Position numbers and translations under genes: made by a program
Shown here: positions 1 through 5,595 of the stretch, in pieces
Position numbering within the stretch: position 1 is the first letter of the stretch
Layout: the number at the start of each line of letters is the position of its first letter
Source: an uncultured bacterium
GTDB taxonomy: Bacteria; Cyanobacteriota; Vampirovibrionia; Gastranaerophilales; Gastranaerophilaceae
Direction: 5' to 3'
Assembly: GCA_949286405.1 (NCBI GenBank)
Contig: CASECH010000110.1
Location: 1 to 8,386 of the forward strand
DNA length: 8,386 bases
Notes under the pieces: model-generated
The model's database searches: none
What the model saw: only the letters and a program-made list of their open reading frames with translations
Told to the model about the DNA's origin: nothing

Positions 1-465
1 CCATATTTGAATGGTCCTGTTATATCAAAAGAAGGGATACTTCCATATGGCAAAGACTATGCTTACTCTACCCTTAATGGGAAAGCATATGATACTGGTA
101 TTTTTACAAAATATAGTGTAGGTAGAGTCTTTTTTACAACAAATGATGGTATAGCGTATTATGTTGATATTATGAGATGGGATAAAGAGTATGATGATGA
201 TGGCAATTTAGTTTCGCAAACACCAAAATATGATACAAGACAAAGTGTTTATATTGATCTAAACGGCCTTAATCCACCTAATACTTTGGGAAAAGATGTT
301 TTTATATTTATAGTTAATTTTGATAGTAGTTTAGTTCGACCTTTAGGTTATGATAGGACTGAATCGGAAATAAACAGTAATTGTAAACTCTCTGGTAAAG
401 GCGATTATTGTGCTGCTAAAGTAATCAATGACGGTTGGCAAATGAAAAAAGATTACCCTTGGTAA
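1..465 (+). CDS. Type IV pilin-like / pseudopilin protein, C-terminal part (5' end outside window)
   Basis: The reading frame is open from the first base (Pro-Tyr-Leu-Asn...), so the gene enters from the left. The internal TTG at 7 is not taken as the start. The visible 154 residues are an extracytoplasmic-looking, Tyr/Asp-rich globular domain. It contains IDLNGLNPPNTLGKDVF (about bases 253-303), a Asp/Asn/Gly-rich segment like the one that follows the beta-sheet in GspG-type pseudopilins. Near the end are two Cys (in NCK and YCAAK) about nine residues apart, which could form a C-terminal disulfide, then the ending DGWQMKKDYPW. In the family, the N-terminus would carry a prepilin peptidase site and one hydrophobic helix; both lie outside the window. 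The likely role is a (minor) pilin or pseudopilin of a type IV pilus or type II secretion apparatus. A strong terminator follows 10 bp after the stop. The family call is recalled from similar gut Melainabacteria proteins and cannot be verified here. Confidence 0.7.
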   Translation, partial: PYLNGPVISKEGILPYGKDYAYSTLNGKAYDTGIFTKYSVGRVFFTTNDGIAYYVDIMRWDKEYDDDGNLVSQTPKYDTRQSVYIDLNGLNPPNTLGKDVFIFIVNFDSSLVRPLGYDRTESEINSNCKLSGKGDYCAAKVINDGWQMKKDYPW

Positions 466-474
466 GTAAAAAAC

Positions 475-510
475 AAACAAGCTTGAGATTTAATTTCTCA
501 AGCTTGTTTT
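475..510 (+). terminator. Rho-independent terminator after the pilin-like gene
   Basis: A perfect 14-bp inverted repeat (475-488 AAACAAGCTTGAGA, 496-509 its complement) encloses a 7-nt loop (TTTAATT). The right arm ends in TTGTTTT, giving a U-rich tail. It starts 10 bp after the pilin stop and ends 47 bp before the mnmA ATG, so it separates the two transcription units. A-runs on its left would also make it partly functional in the opposite direction. Confidence 0.85.
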
Positions 511-520
511 ATAAAATACA

Positions 521-557
521 ATAACAATTAATCTTATATTTAGTGTATAATTCTTTT
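521..557 (+). promoter_or_regulatory. Promoter of mnmA with consensus -10 placed for a leaderless transcript
   Basis: A perfect TATAAT lies at 546-551. The best upstream -35-like hexamer is ATAACA (521-526, 4 of 6 matches to TTGACA, spacer 19), which is weak. The expected start point 7 nt after the -10 falls on the A of the ATG at 558. No Shine-Dalgarno sequence is present between the -10 and the ATG (only TCTTTT). The promoter lies directly downstream of the pilin terminator. Confidence 0.55.
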
Positions 558-1616
558 ATGAGTAATATCGGAAATAAAACGGTTGTAGTTGCAATGAGTG
601 GAGGAGTGGATAGCTCTGTTACAGCTTTGCTTTTGCAACAACAAGGATATGAGGTAGTCGGGCTTACAGGTAAAATGGTAAATACCGATGCAGCTGATTT
701 AGTTGTAGAAAATGCTAAAAAAGTTTGTGAAAAGTTGGGGATAAAACATTTTATCTGTGATGTAACAGAAAAATTCAGTAAAGAAGTTATCGAATATTTT
801 GAAAATGAATATGCTAGTGGAAGAACTCCTAATCCTTGTATCGCTTGTAATAAATTTATTAAATGGGGAGATTTATTTGACTATGCTATAAATGATTTGA
901 ATGCTGATTATTTTGCAACAGGTCATTATGCAGATATTAGATGTGAAAATGGAGTATATAAATTGTATCCTGCTAAAGATGAGCATAAGGATCAATTATA
1001 CTTTTTATACCGATTAGGACAAAGACAACTTTCAAAGACTCTATTTCCGCTTTATCACTACAAAAAGGAAGAAGTAAGACAGCTTGCATATGATTATGAT
1101 TTGCCGCCAAAATCTTCAAAGGAAAGTCAAGATATATGTTTTATCCAAAAACCTATGACTACTAAAAAGTATTTGATAGATAAATTTGGCGTAAAAAAAG
1201 GTGATTTTATAGATATTCTTACTGGTAAAAAGTGGGGAGAACATCAAGGGTTTTACCAATATACGATAGGTCAGAGAAAAGGTATTGGGATTGCCGCACC
1301 TTATCCTTTATACGTAATTGATATTGATGCAAAAAATAATATCGTCTATGTGGGACGAGAGGAAGATAATTACAAGACCAATTTGATAATAAAAGATTTG
1401 AATTTAACTTATGTCCCAGAAACTACTGAGTTTGATGCGTGGGTAAAAATTAGATACAACATGGATTATAAAAAGGCTCATGTAAGAATTTTTGAAAATT
1501 TTGCAAATATTGATTTTGTAGAACCGGTAAACTCAATTACAGCAGGTCAAGCTGGTGTAGTTTATGATATAGATGACAGGCATTTAATTGGTGGTGGATT
1601 TGTTGTAAAAAATTAG
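558..1616 (+). CDS. mnmA: tRNA-specific 2-thiouridylase MnmA
   Basis: This cytoplasmic enzyme activates U34 of Glu, Gln and Lys tRNAs with ATP and inserts sulfur to give 2-thiouridine, using a persulfide relayed from a cysteine desulfurase. Counting from the ATG at 558 (352 residues), the PP-loop SGGVDSS is at 14-20 and GRTPNPCIACN at 88-98, with Cys97 as the expected catalytic Cys. ATGHYA is at 120-125, SQDICFI at 190-196 with Cys194 as the persulfide-bearing Cys, and YTIGQRKGIG at 235-244. The C-terminal beta-barrel ends with LIGGGFV. An upstream in-frame GTG at 543 would add five residues but overlaps the -10 hexamer, so ATG 558 is preferred. The loop after strand 2 (GLTGKMVNTDAADL) is about eight residues shorter than in E. 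coli MnmA and lacks its KNW...C segment. All catalytic motifs are intact. It is probably transcribed alone or with the following gene. Confidence 0.95.
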   Translation: MSNIGNKTVVVAMSGGVDSSVTALLLQQQGYEVVGLTGKMVNTDAADLVVENAKKVCEKLGIKHFICDVTEKFSKEVIEYFENEYASGRTPNPCIACNKFIKWGDLFDYAINDLNADYFATGHYADIRCENGVYKLYPAKDEHKDQLYFLYRLGQRQLSKTLFPLYHYKKEEVRQLAYDYDLPPKSSKESQDICFIQKPMTTKKYLIDKFGVKKGDFIDILTGKKWGEHQGFYQYTIGQRKGIGIAAPYPLYVIDIDAKNNIVYVGREEDNYKTNLIIKDLNLTYVPETTEFDAWVKIRYNMDYKKAHVRIFENFANIDFVEPVNSITAGQAGVVYDIDDRHLIGGGFVVKN

Positions 1617-1648
1617 TGTATTTATTTCTTCTTTTTGTATATTTAAAG

Positions 1649-1668
1649 TTTTATTAAGTAGGAAAAAG
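1649..1668 (+). repeat. Direct repeat copy 1, after mnmA
   Basis: TTTTATTAAGTAG followed by GAAAAAG. It is identical to 2436-2454 except for one extra G. It starts 32 bp after the mnmA stop. The two copies flank the 213-residue protein gene in the same orientation. Confidence 0.6.
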
Positions 1669-1671
1669 CTT

Positions 1672-1712
1672 AATTGACTTAAATATATGCTTGTGTCATT
1701 TTTTATTTTTTT
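1672..1712 (+). terminator. Possible imperfect terminator of mnmA
   Basis: AATTGACTTAA (1672-1682) can pair with TTGTGTCATTT (1691-1701) around an 8-nt loop. The stem has two T-T mismatches and one G-T pair and is followed by runs of T to 1712. The stem is weak; the T-tract is the main support. Its TGACTT core resembles the right arm of the perfect terminator at 2449-2478, so it may be a decayed copy of it. Confidence 0.3.
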
Positions 1713-1778
1713 ATTATAAGCAATTTTTGAGGATATATTTTTTTTATTATTATATCAAAAGAAAAACAGGGGGATAAA

Positions 1779-2420
1779 ATGGGGAATGAACAAGATTTAA
1801 AAGTTGCTTATGGTATTACTTATAGACCATCACAAGTTAGTAGTATAAAAAAAGATGGAAATAAAGTAAAAATAGATCTGAATAATGGGGTTACAATTTG
1901 GACTTATCCGCAAAAAAAAGAAAATAAGGCTGTTATTGATGCTAATAATCCAACTTACAATGACAATTATGCAACAAAAACTTCATTAAAAAATTTTAAA
2001 ACGGGCGATTTAAGGGTTTTTGGTACAATTTACTCAGACAAGTTGGATGTTGATAATTCAAATATTTCAAGAATTACCTTGGATAGTCATTCTAATGGGC
2101 GTCCTGCAGATTCTGCCAACAAAAAAGAATTGGAAGGTGATGAATTAACAGTAACTAATTCTAAGGGAGATGGTGCTTATTTGTATAACGGAGTTTTAGT
2201 TGCTGAAAAAATTAATATTAGTAATTCTGAAGATTTTGATGTCGCACCTGCAGGAGTGCCTCAAGAAGGACAGTTATTACCTAGTTTTGCAATCCCTTTC
2301 GGTAATTCTATTGTAAATTTTAACTACAATTTTTTTACTAAAGGTACTCAGCTAAACCAACAAAATTGTAAAGATATTTATCAGATTGGCCCTAGTTTTG
2401 ATAAAAAAATAATTAAGTAA
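1779..2420 (+). CDS. Protein of unknown function, 213 residues
   Basis: I do not recognise this gene. The start is well supported: ATG 1779 follows AGGGGGA with a 4-nt spacer. The protein is hydrophilic, with no N-terminal signal peptide or membrane helix visible, and has a single Cys (197). Residues 20-45 (SSIKKDGNKVKIDLNNGVTI) and 77-150 read as short beta strands separated by Asn/Asp/Gly/Ser turns (GDLRVFGTIYSDKLDVDNSN, GDELTVTNSKGDGAYLYNG). This suggests a beta-solenoid or beta-sandwich. The tail (160-213) is Pro/Phe/Asn rich. The reading frame is uninterrupted and uses the same A/T-rich codons as its neighbours. It stands between two near-identical direct repeats and is closed by a strong terminator, so it looks like a single-gene unit. 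A secreted or surface role is possible from composition, but nothing in the sequence shows it. Confidence 0.75.
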   Translation: MGNEQDLKVAYGITYRPSQVSSIKKDGNKVKIDLNNGVTIWTYPQKKENKAVIDANNPTYNDNYATKTSLKNFKTGDLRVFGTIYSDKLDVDNSNISRITLDSHSNGRPADSANKKELEGDELTVTNSKGDGAYLYNGVLVAEKINISNSEDFDVAPAGVPQEGQLLPSFAIPFGNSIVNFNYNFFTKGTQLNQQNCKDIYQIGPSFDKKIIK

Positions 2421-2435
2421 TTTTTTATTGGATAA

Positions 2436-2454
2436 TTTTATTAAGTAGAAAAAG
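2436..2454 (+). repeat. Direct repeat copy 2, after the 213-residue protein gene
   Basis: TTTTATTAAGTAG followed directly by AAAAAG, matching 1649-1668 with a one-base deletion. It starts 15 bp after the stop, and its AAAAAG forms the base of the terminator stem at 2449. Confidence 0.6.
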
Positions 2455-2478
2455 AAGTCATTTGTGACTTCTTTTTTT
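2449..2478 (+). terminator. Rho-independent terminator after the 213-residue protein gene
   Basis: A perfect 12-bp stem (AAAAAGAAGTCA at 2449-2460, TGACTTCTTTTT at 2465-2476) with a TTTG tetraloop runs into a tract of seven T (2472-2478). It separates the unknown gene from hydG. The A-run on the left arm could also serve the opposite strand. Confidence 0.9.
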
Positions 2479-2525
2479 ATTAATTAGTTAAAATATTTTA
2501 ATTTCTTATTTTTGATTAGCTTTTC

Positions 2526-2570
2526 TTTACTTTTATTTTTTATGGCTGTATTATGATTTTGATAGGGGAG
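2526..2570 (+). promoter_or_regulatory. Promoter and ribosome binding site of hydG
   Basis: TTTACT (2526-2531) and TATTAT (2549-2554) are spaced by 17 bp. Transcription would start near 2561. A strong Shine-Dalgarno sequence, AGGGGAG (2564-2570), follows. The -10 overlaps an in-frame ATG at 2553, which argues against that ATG as the start. The GGAG core is 9 nt from ATG 2580 and only 3 nt from ATG 2574, favouring 2580. Confidence 0.5.
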
Positions 2571-2579
2571 AAAATGAAT

Positions 2580-3998
2580 ATGTACAATCCAAAATCACAT
2601 AATGCAGAAGAATTTATTTCTCATAATGAAGTATTAGATACTCTTAAATATTCTGATGAAAATAAAAATAATGTAGAACTAATTGATCAAATTTTAGCAA
2701 AAGCAAAATTGGGCAAAGGACTTACTCATAGAGAAGCTTCTGTTCTTTTGAATTGTGATATAGAAGAAAAGAATAAGGAAATTTTTACTCTCGCAGAAAA
2801 AATTAAAAAAGATTATTACGGGAATAGAATTGTTTTATTCGCTCCTTTATACCTTTCAAATTATTGTGTAAACGGTTGTGTATATTGTCCATATCACGCT
2901 AAAAATAAGCATATTCCTCGTAGAAAATTGACTCAGGAAGAAATAAAAAATGAAGTTGTAGCACTGCAGGATATGGGACATAAGCGTCTAGCTATTGAAG
3001 CAGGAGAAGACCCTGTAAATAATCCGCTTGAATATATTTTGGAATCTATAAAGACAATTTATAGTATAAAACATAAAAATGGTGCTATAAGACGTGTTAA
3101 TGTAAATATTGCTGCTACTACCGTTGAAAATTATAAAAAACTGCATGAAGCAGGTATTGGCACATATATTCTTTTTCAAGAAACGTACAATAAAGAAAGT
3201 TATGAAACACTTCATCCAACAGGACCAAAGCATAACTATAAATGGCATACTGAAGCAATGGACAGAGCTATGCAAGGTGGTATTGATGATGTTGGACTAG
3301 GTGTTTTATTTGGGTTAGAGTCTTATCGCTATGAGTTTGCTGCATTGTTGATGCATGCAGAACACCTTGAAGCTGTATATGGAGTTGGACCTCATACAAT
3401 AAGTGTTCCAAGAATTAAAAAAGCTGATGATATTGATCCTGATACTTTTGATAATGGTATTGACGATGATATTTTTGCAAAAATTGTTGCTTGTATAAGA
3501 ATTGCTGTTCCATATACCGGCATGATTATTTCTACCAGAGAAAGTGAGAAATGTCGTGAAAGACTTCTTCATTTAGGAGTTTCTCAAATATCAGGCGGAT
3601 CTAAAACAAGTGTTGGCGGATATTTTAATCCAATGCCTGAAAAAGAAGAATCAGCACAATTTGATGTGTCTGATAGACGTCCTTTGGATGAGGTTATAAG
3701 ATGGCTTATGGAACTTGGTTATTTGCCTAGTTTTTGTACGGCTTGCTATGGAAGTGGCAGAACTGGTGACAGATTTATGGAGATATGTAAGAGCCAACAA
3801 ATTCATAATTTCTGTCATCCAAATGCAATCATGACTTTGAAAGAATATTTGGAAGATTATGCTTCTGTACAAACAAAAAAAGTAGGTGATAAACTGATAA
3901 ATAAAGAATTTAATACACTAGAAGATGAAAAAATTAAGTCTATAGTAGAAGATAATTTGCAAAAAATTGAAAAAGGTGAAAGAAATTTTAAATTTTAG
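2580..3998 (+). CDS. hydG: [FeFe]-hydrogenase maturase HydG (radical SAM tyrosine lyase)
   Basis: HydG cleaves L-tyrosine to p-cresol and dehydroglycine, and turns the latter into the CO and cyanide ligands, delivered as an Fe(CO)2(CN)-cysteine synthon for the H-cluster. From ATG 2580 the protein has 472 residues and starts MYNPKSHNAEEFI, as clostridial HydG proteins do. The radical SAM triad CVNGCVYC gives Cys96, 100 and 103. The ThiH-like barrel follows, and the HydG-specific C-terminal cluster CTAC...C gives Cys386, 389 and 412 (CX2CX22C). ThiH lacks that spacing, so this is HydG and not a thiamine enzyme. These numbers equal those I recall for Clostridium acetobutylicum HydG, supporting the chosen start over ATG 2553 or 2574. 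Nothing is truncated. The partners HydE, HydF and the hydrogenase are not in the window. Its stop overlaps that of the convergent formyltransferase gene by 4 bp. Confidence 0.96.
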   Translation: MYNPKSHNAEEFISHNEVLDTLKYSDENKNNVELIDQILAKAKLGKGLTHREASVLLNCDIEEKNKEIFTLAEKIKKDYYGNRIVLFAPLYLSNYCVNGCVYCPYHAKNKHIPRRKLTQEEIKNEVVALQDMGHKRLAIEAGEDPVNNPLEYILESIKTIYSIKHKNGAIRRVNVNIAATTVENYKKLHEAGIGTYILFQETYNKESYETLHPTGPKHNYKWHTEAMDRAMQGGIDDVGLGVLFGLESYRYEFAALLMHAEHLEAVYGVGPHTISVPRIKKADDIDPDTFDNGIDDDIFAKIVACIRIAVPYTGMIISTRESEKCRERLLHLGVSQISGGSKTSVGGYFNPMPEKEESAQFDVSDRRPLDEVIRWLMELGYLPSFCTACYGSGRTGDRFMEICKSQQIHNFCHPNAIMTLKEYLEDYASVQTKKVGDKLINKEFNTLEDEKIKSIVEDNLQKIEKGERNFKF

Positions 3999-4939
3999 GC
4001 TAATTTAAGTCTTTTTATGAATAATTTTGTGAACGGTTTCTTAAGAATTCCGTAAATTTTTACGTTATTCATTTTTATAGCTTTGTTCTCAAGACATTGT
4101 ACTGTTATTGATTTTTTCTTAAAATCTTTAGCGATAATATTTCCCGGTTTTTTATTTTTTCCTTCAATAATTTCAAGTTGGTATGGATTTGGGATATAAA
4201 AATCGTTTTTGATTGTAACATAACAAGGAAGCCAAGGGTGGAAGGCTTTTATATGGGCACAAATTTTCTCTGCAGTTTCTTTATTGAAATCTAGCATAAT
4301 ATCTTCTTGATTAATGTTTTTGAAATATGTAGCTTTTTTATTGTCTTGTTCGATTGGAATTATTAATCCTGAATAAAGACCTTGCAAAACATCATAAATC
4401 ATTTCTTTTGCTGCAAAAACAGTTCTTGATTTTAAATCTTTTGCAGTGTCATCAGGATATATTTTTATTTCTTTTTGAGCAATAATTGCTCCTGTGTCAA
4501 AAGTTTCATCTAAAAGATGAAAAGTTACACCTGATATCTTTTCTTGATGCCAAATGTTTTGCAAATATGGATTTGGACCTCTATATTTTGGTAAAAGAGA
4601 AGGGTGTACATTCACTGAAGCAATTGTTGGAATATCAATTGTTTTTTTGCAGATTTTTTCGCCCCAAGTTCCAACTATTAATACATCTATATTTTCTTTG
4701 ATTAGTAGATTTTGAAATTCTTTGGAGTTTGCAGATTTACATTTAATATCTCTAATTTTGTATTTTCTTATTAATGTGAGAGCATTTGATGGTTTAAAAA
4801 AGTCAATTAATTTTAATTTTAAAGGAGAATAAATTATTCTTTCATAGCGTAGAACTCCAACTATTTTATTATCAGTTGAATGGATACCTTCAATTAAATT
4901 TGAAAGCATATCACCTTTTCCAAGAATAACTATTTTCAT
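3995..4939 (-). CDS. Methionyl-tRNA formyltransferase-like protein
   Basis: A 314-residue protein of the 10-formyltetrahydrofolate-dependent formyltransferase fold. The catalytic core NVHPSLLPKYRG (110-121) and LLDETFDTG (142-150) supplies the Asn110, His112 and Asp148 triad. A C-terminal Fmt_C-like domain follows (AFHPWLPCYVTI at 232-243, GNIIAKDFKKKSITV at 266-280). Order and length match Fmt, which formylates Met on initiator tRNA. Features unlike standard Fmt are the N-terminus ILGKGDMLSNLI in place of the GTP-F-A motif, GTWGEKI (90-96) in place of the usual VVVAYG-ILP segment, and no PDRPAGRGKK-type tRNA-binding loop. It may therefore be a divergent Fmt, a paralog, or a formyltransferase for another amine such as a nucleotide sugar. 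It lies 12 bp downstream of smpB with GGGG (4944-4947) just upstream of its ATG, and is probably co-transcribed with it. Confidence 0.8.
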   Translation of the reverse strand: MKIVILGKGDMLSNLIEGIHSTDNKIVGVLRYERIIYSPLKLKLIDFFKPSNALTLIRKYKIRDIKCKSANSKEFQNLLIKENIDVLIVGTWGEKICKKTIDIPTIASVNVHPSLLPKYRGPNPYLQNIWHQEKISGVTFHLLDETFDTGAIIAQKEIKIYPDDTAKDLKSRTVFAAKEMIYDVLQGLYSGLIIPIEQDNKKATYFKNINQEDIMLDFNKETAEKICAHIKAFHPWLPCYVTIKNDFYIPNPYQLEIIEGKNKKPGNIIAKDFKKKSITVQCLENKAIKMNNVKIYGILKKPFTKLFIKRLKLA

Positions 4940-4951
4940 ATTAACCCCATT

Positions 4952-5404
4952 TTAATATCTGATTTTAGATGCTCTATCCATTTCTCTTTGTTGAGATTTT
5001 TTGGCAATGTCATCACGTTTGTCGTGTAGTTTTTTACCTTTAGCAAGACCTATTTCTATTTTGGCAAAACCGTGAGTTATAAATACTTCTAGTGGTACTA
5101 TTGTATAACCGTCTTTTTTTATTTTTCCAAGCATTTTTAGGATTTCTTTTTTTGTCAAAAGAAGTTTTCTTACTCTTTCTGCTTCATGATTAAATCTGTT
5201 TCCTTGTTCATATGGGGAAATATGGCAGTTGTATAAGAAAATTTCTCCGTCTTCAATTTTGCAAAAGCTATCTTTTAAGTTTATTGCATTTTTTCTTATT
5301 GATTTAATTTCTGTACCTGTAAGTACAATTCCTGCAATAAATTTATCAAATATGGTAAAATCGTGAAAAGCTTTTCTGTTTGTTGTTACAATTTTTTTGT
5401 CCAT
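4952..5404 (-). CDS. smpB: SsrA-binding protein SmpB
   Basis: SmpB binds the tRNA-like domain of tmRNA and brings it to stalled ribosomes for trans-translation. The 150-residue length is normal. The OB-fold core shows NRKAFHDF (9-16), GIVLTGTEIKSIR (25-37), the NLKDSF segment (42-47), CHISPYEQGN (60-69) and RKLLLTKKEI (79-88). LAKGKKLHDKRDDI then leads into the basic C-terminal tail (SQQREMDRASKIRY), which enters the mRNA channel of the ribosome. The start ATG at 5404 has GAGG only 2 nt upstream, so the ribosome binding site is unusually close. Two -10-like elements sit just upstream (see the promoter entry). It heads a two-gene unit with the formyltransferase. The ssrA RNA itself is not in the window. 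Confidence 0.96.
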   Translation of the reverse strand: MDKKIVTTNRKAFHDFTIFDKFIAGIVLTGTEIKSIRKNAINLKDSFCKIEDGEIFLYNCHISPYEQGNRFNHEAERVRKLLLTKKEILKMLGKIKKDGYTIVPLEVFITHGFAKIEIGLAKGKKLHDKRDDIAKKSQQREMDRASKIRY

Positions 5405-5595
5405 AGCCTCACTTTATCATAAATTTTTGGTTTTAGCTATATGCTTTCATATTTATTTTAATCTAATTTAGCTATATATCAATAATTTTTGATATGAAGC
5501 CTTTTTTGTAAAAAAAGTTAATAAATCCATTTAAAATTAGCAAATATAACTCTGTTTGGAGTTTATAGCTTCTGGTAATAAAAATAAGGATTTTT
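5405..5595. promoter_or_regulatory. Divergent intergenic region between smpB and the triple-repeat protein gene
   Basis: For smpB (minus strand), TATGAT reads at 5421-5416 and an overlapping TG-extended TAAAGT at 5416-5411. No good -35 is found for either. For the plus-strand gene, AAGGA (5586-5590) lies 5 nt before ATG 5596; its promoter cannot be fixed (TAATAA at 5576-5581 with TG at 5573 is the best guess). TTTAGCTATAT occurs twice, at 5432-5442 and 5467-5477. ATATCAA/TTGATAT (5476-5482, 5489-5495) and CTTTTTT-GTA-AAAAAAG (5501-5517) are short inverted repeats. No gene is supported here. Confidence 0.45.

Larger units (their letters stand above)
1617..1778. other. Intergenic region between mnmA and the 213-residue protein gene
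   Basis: This very AT-rich stretch holds no gene. It contains the first copy of a direct repeat (1649-1668), an imperfect hairpin with T-runs (1672-1712) and a candidate promoter for the next gene: TATAAG at 1715-1720 with TTGTGT at 1691-1696, spacer 18. A clear Shine-Dalgarno sequence AGGGGGA (1768-1774) lies 4 nt before the ATG at 1779. The promoter call is weak because in this A/T composition other -10-like hexamers (TATTAT at 1745-1750) fit nearly as well. Confidence 0.4.

Noticed and set aside
20..33. TTATATCAAAAGAA repeated at 1750-1763
   Set aside because: One copy is coding and the other is in a leader, with no shared context. A 14-nt match is expected by chance in such A/T-rich DNA.
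330..342. GTTCGAC resembling a tRNA T-loop
   Set aside because: It lies in the coding frame of the pilin-like gene, and no acceptor or anticodon arm can be folded around it.
2553..2579. ATG 2553 or ATG 2574 as the hydG start
   Set aside because: 2553 overlaps the predicted -10 and precedes the Shine-Dalgarno site; 2574 is only 3 nt from that site. ATG 2580 gives the known HydG N-terminus and Cys numbering.
2988..3872. Several open frames of 60-95 codons on both strands inside hydG
   Set aside because: hydG is intact with both Fe-S motifs. The other frames give low-complexity Phe/Ile/Ser/Asn-rich or Cys-rich strings without start signals.
3976..4016. TTAAATT...AATTTAA hairpin with following T-run between hydG and the formyltransferase gene
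   Set aside because: The 7-bp stem is A/T only and would be unstable; it also overlaps both coding ends. Not called as a terminator.
4486..4701. 71-codon open frame on + inside the formyltransferase gene
   Set aside because: It is antisense to the conserved catalytic core, has no Shine-Dalgarno site, and its composition is that of a shadow frame.
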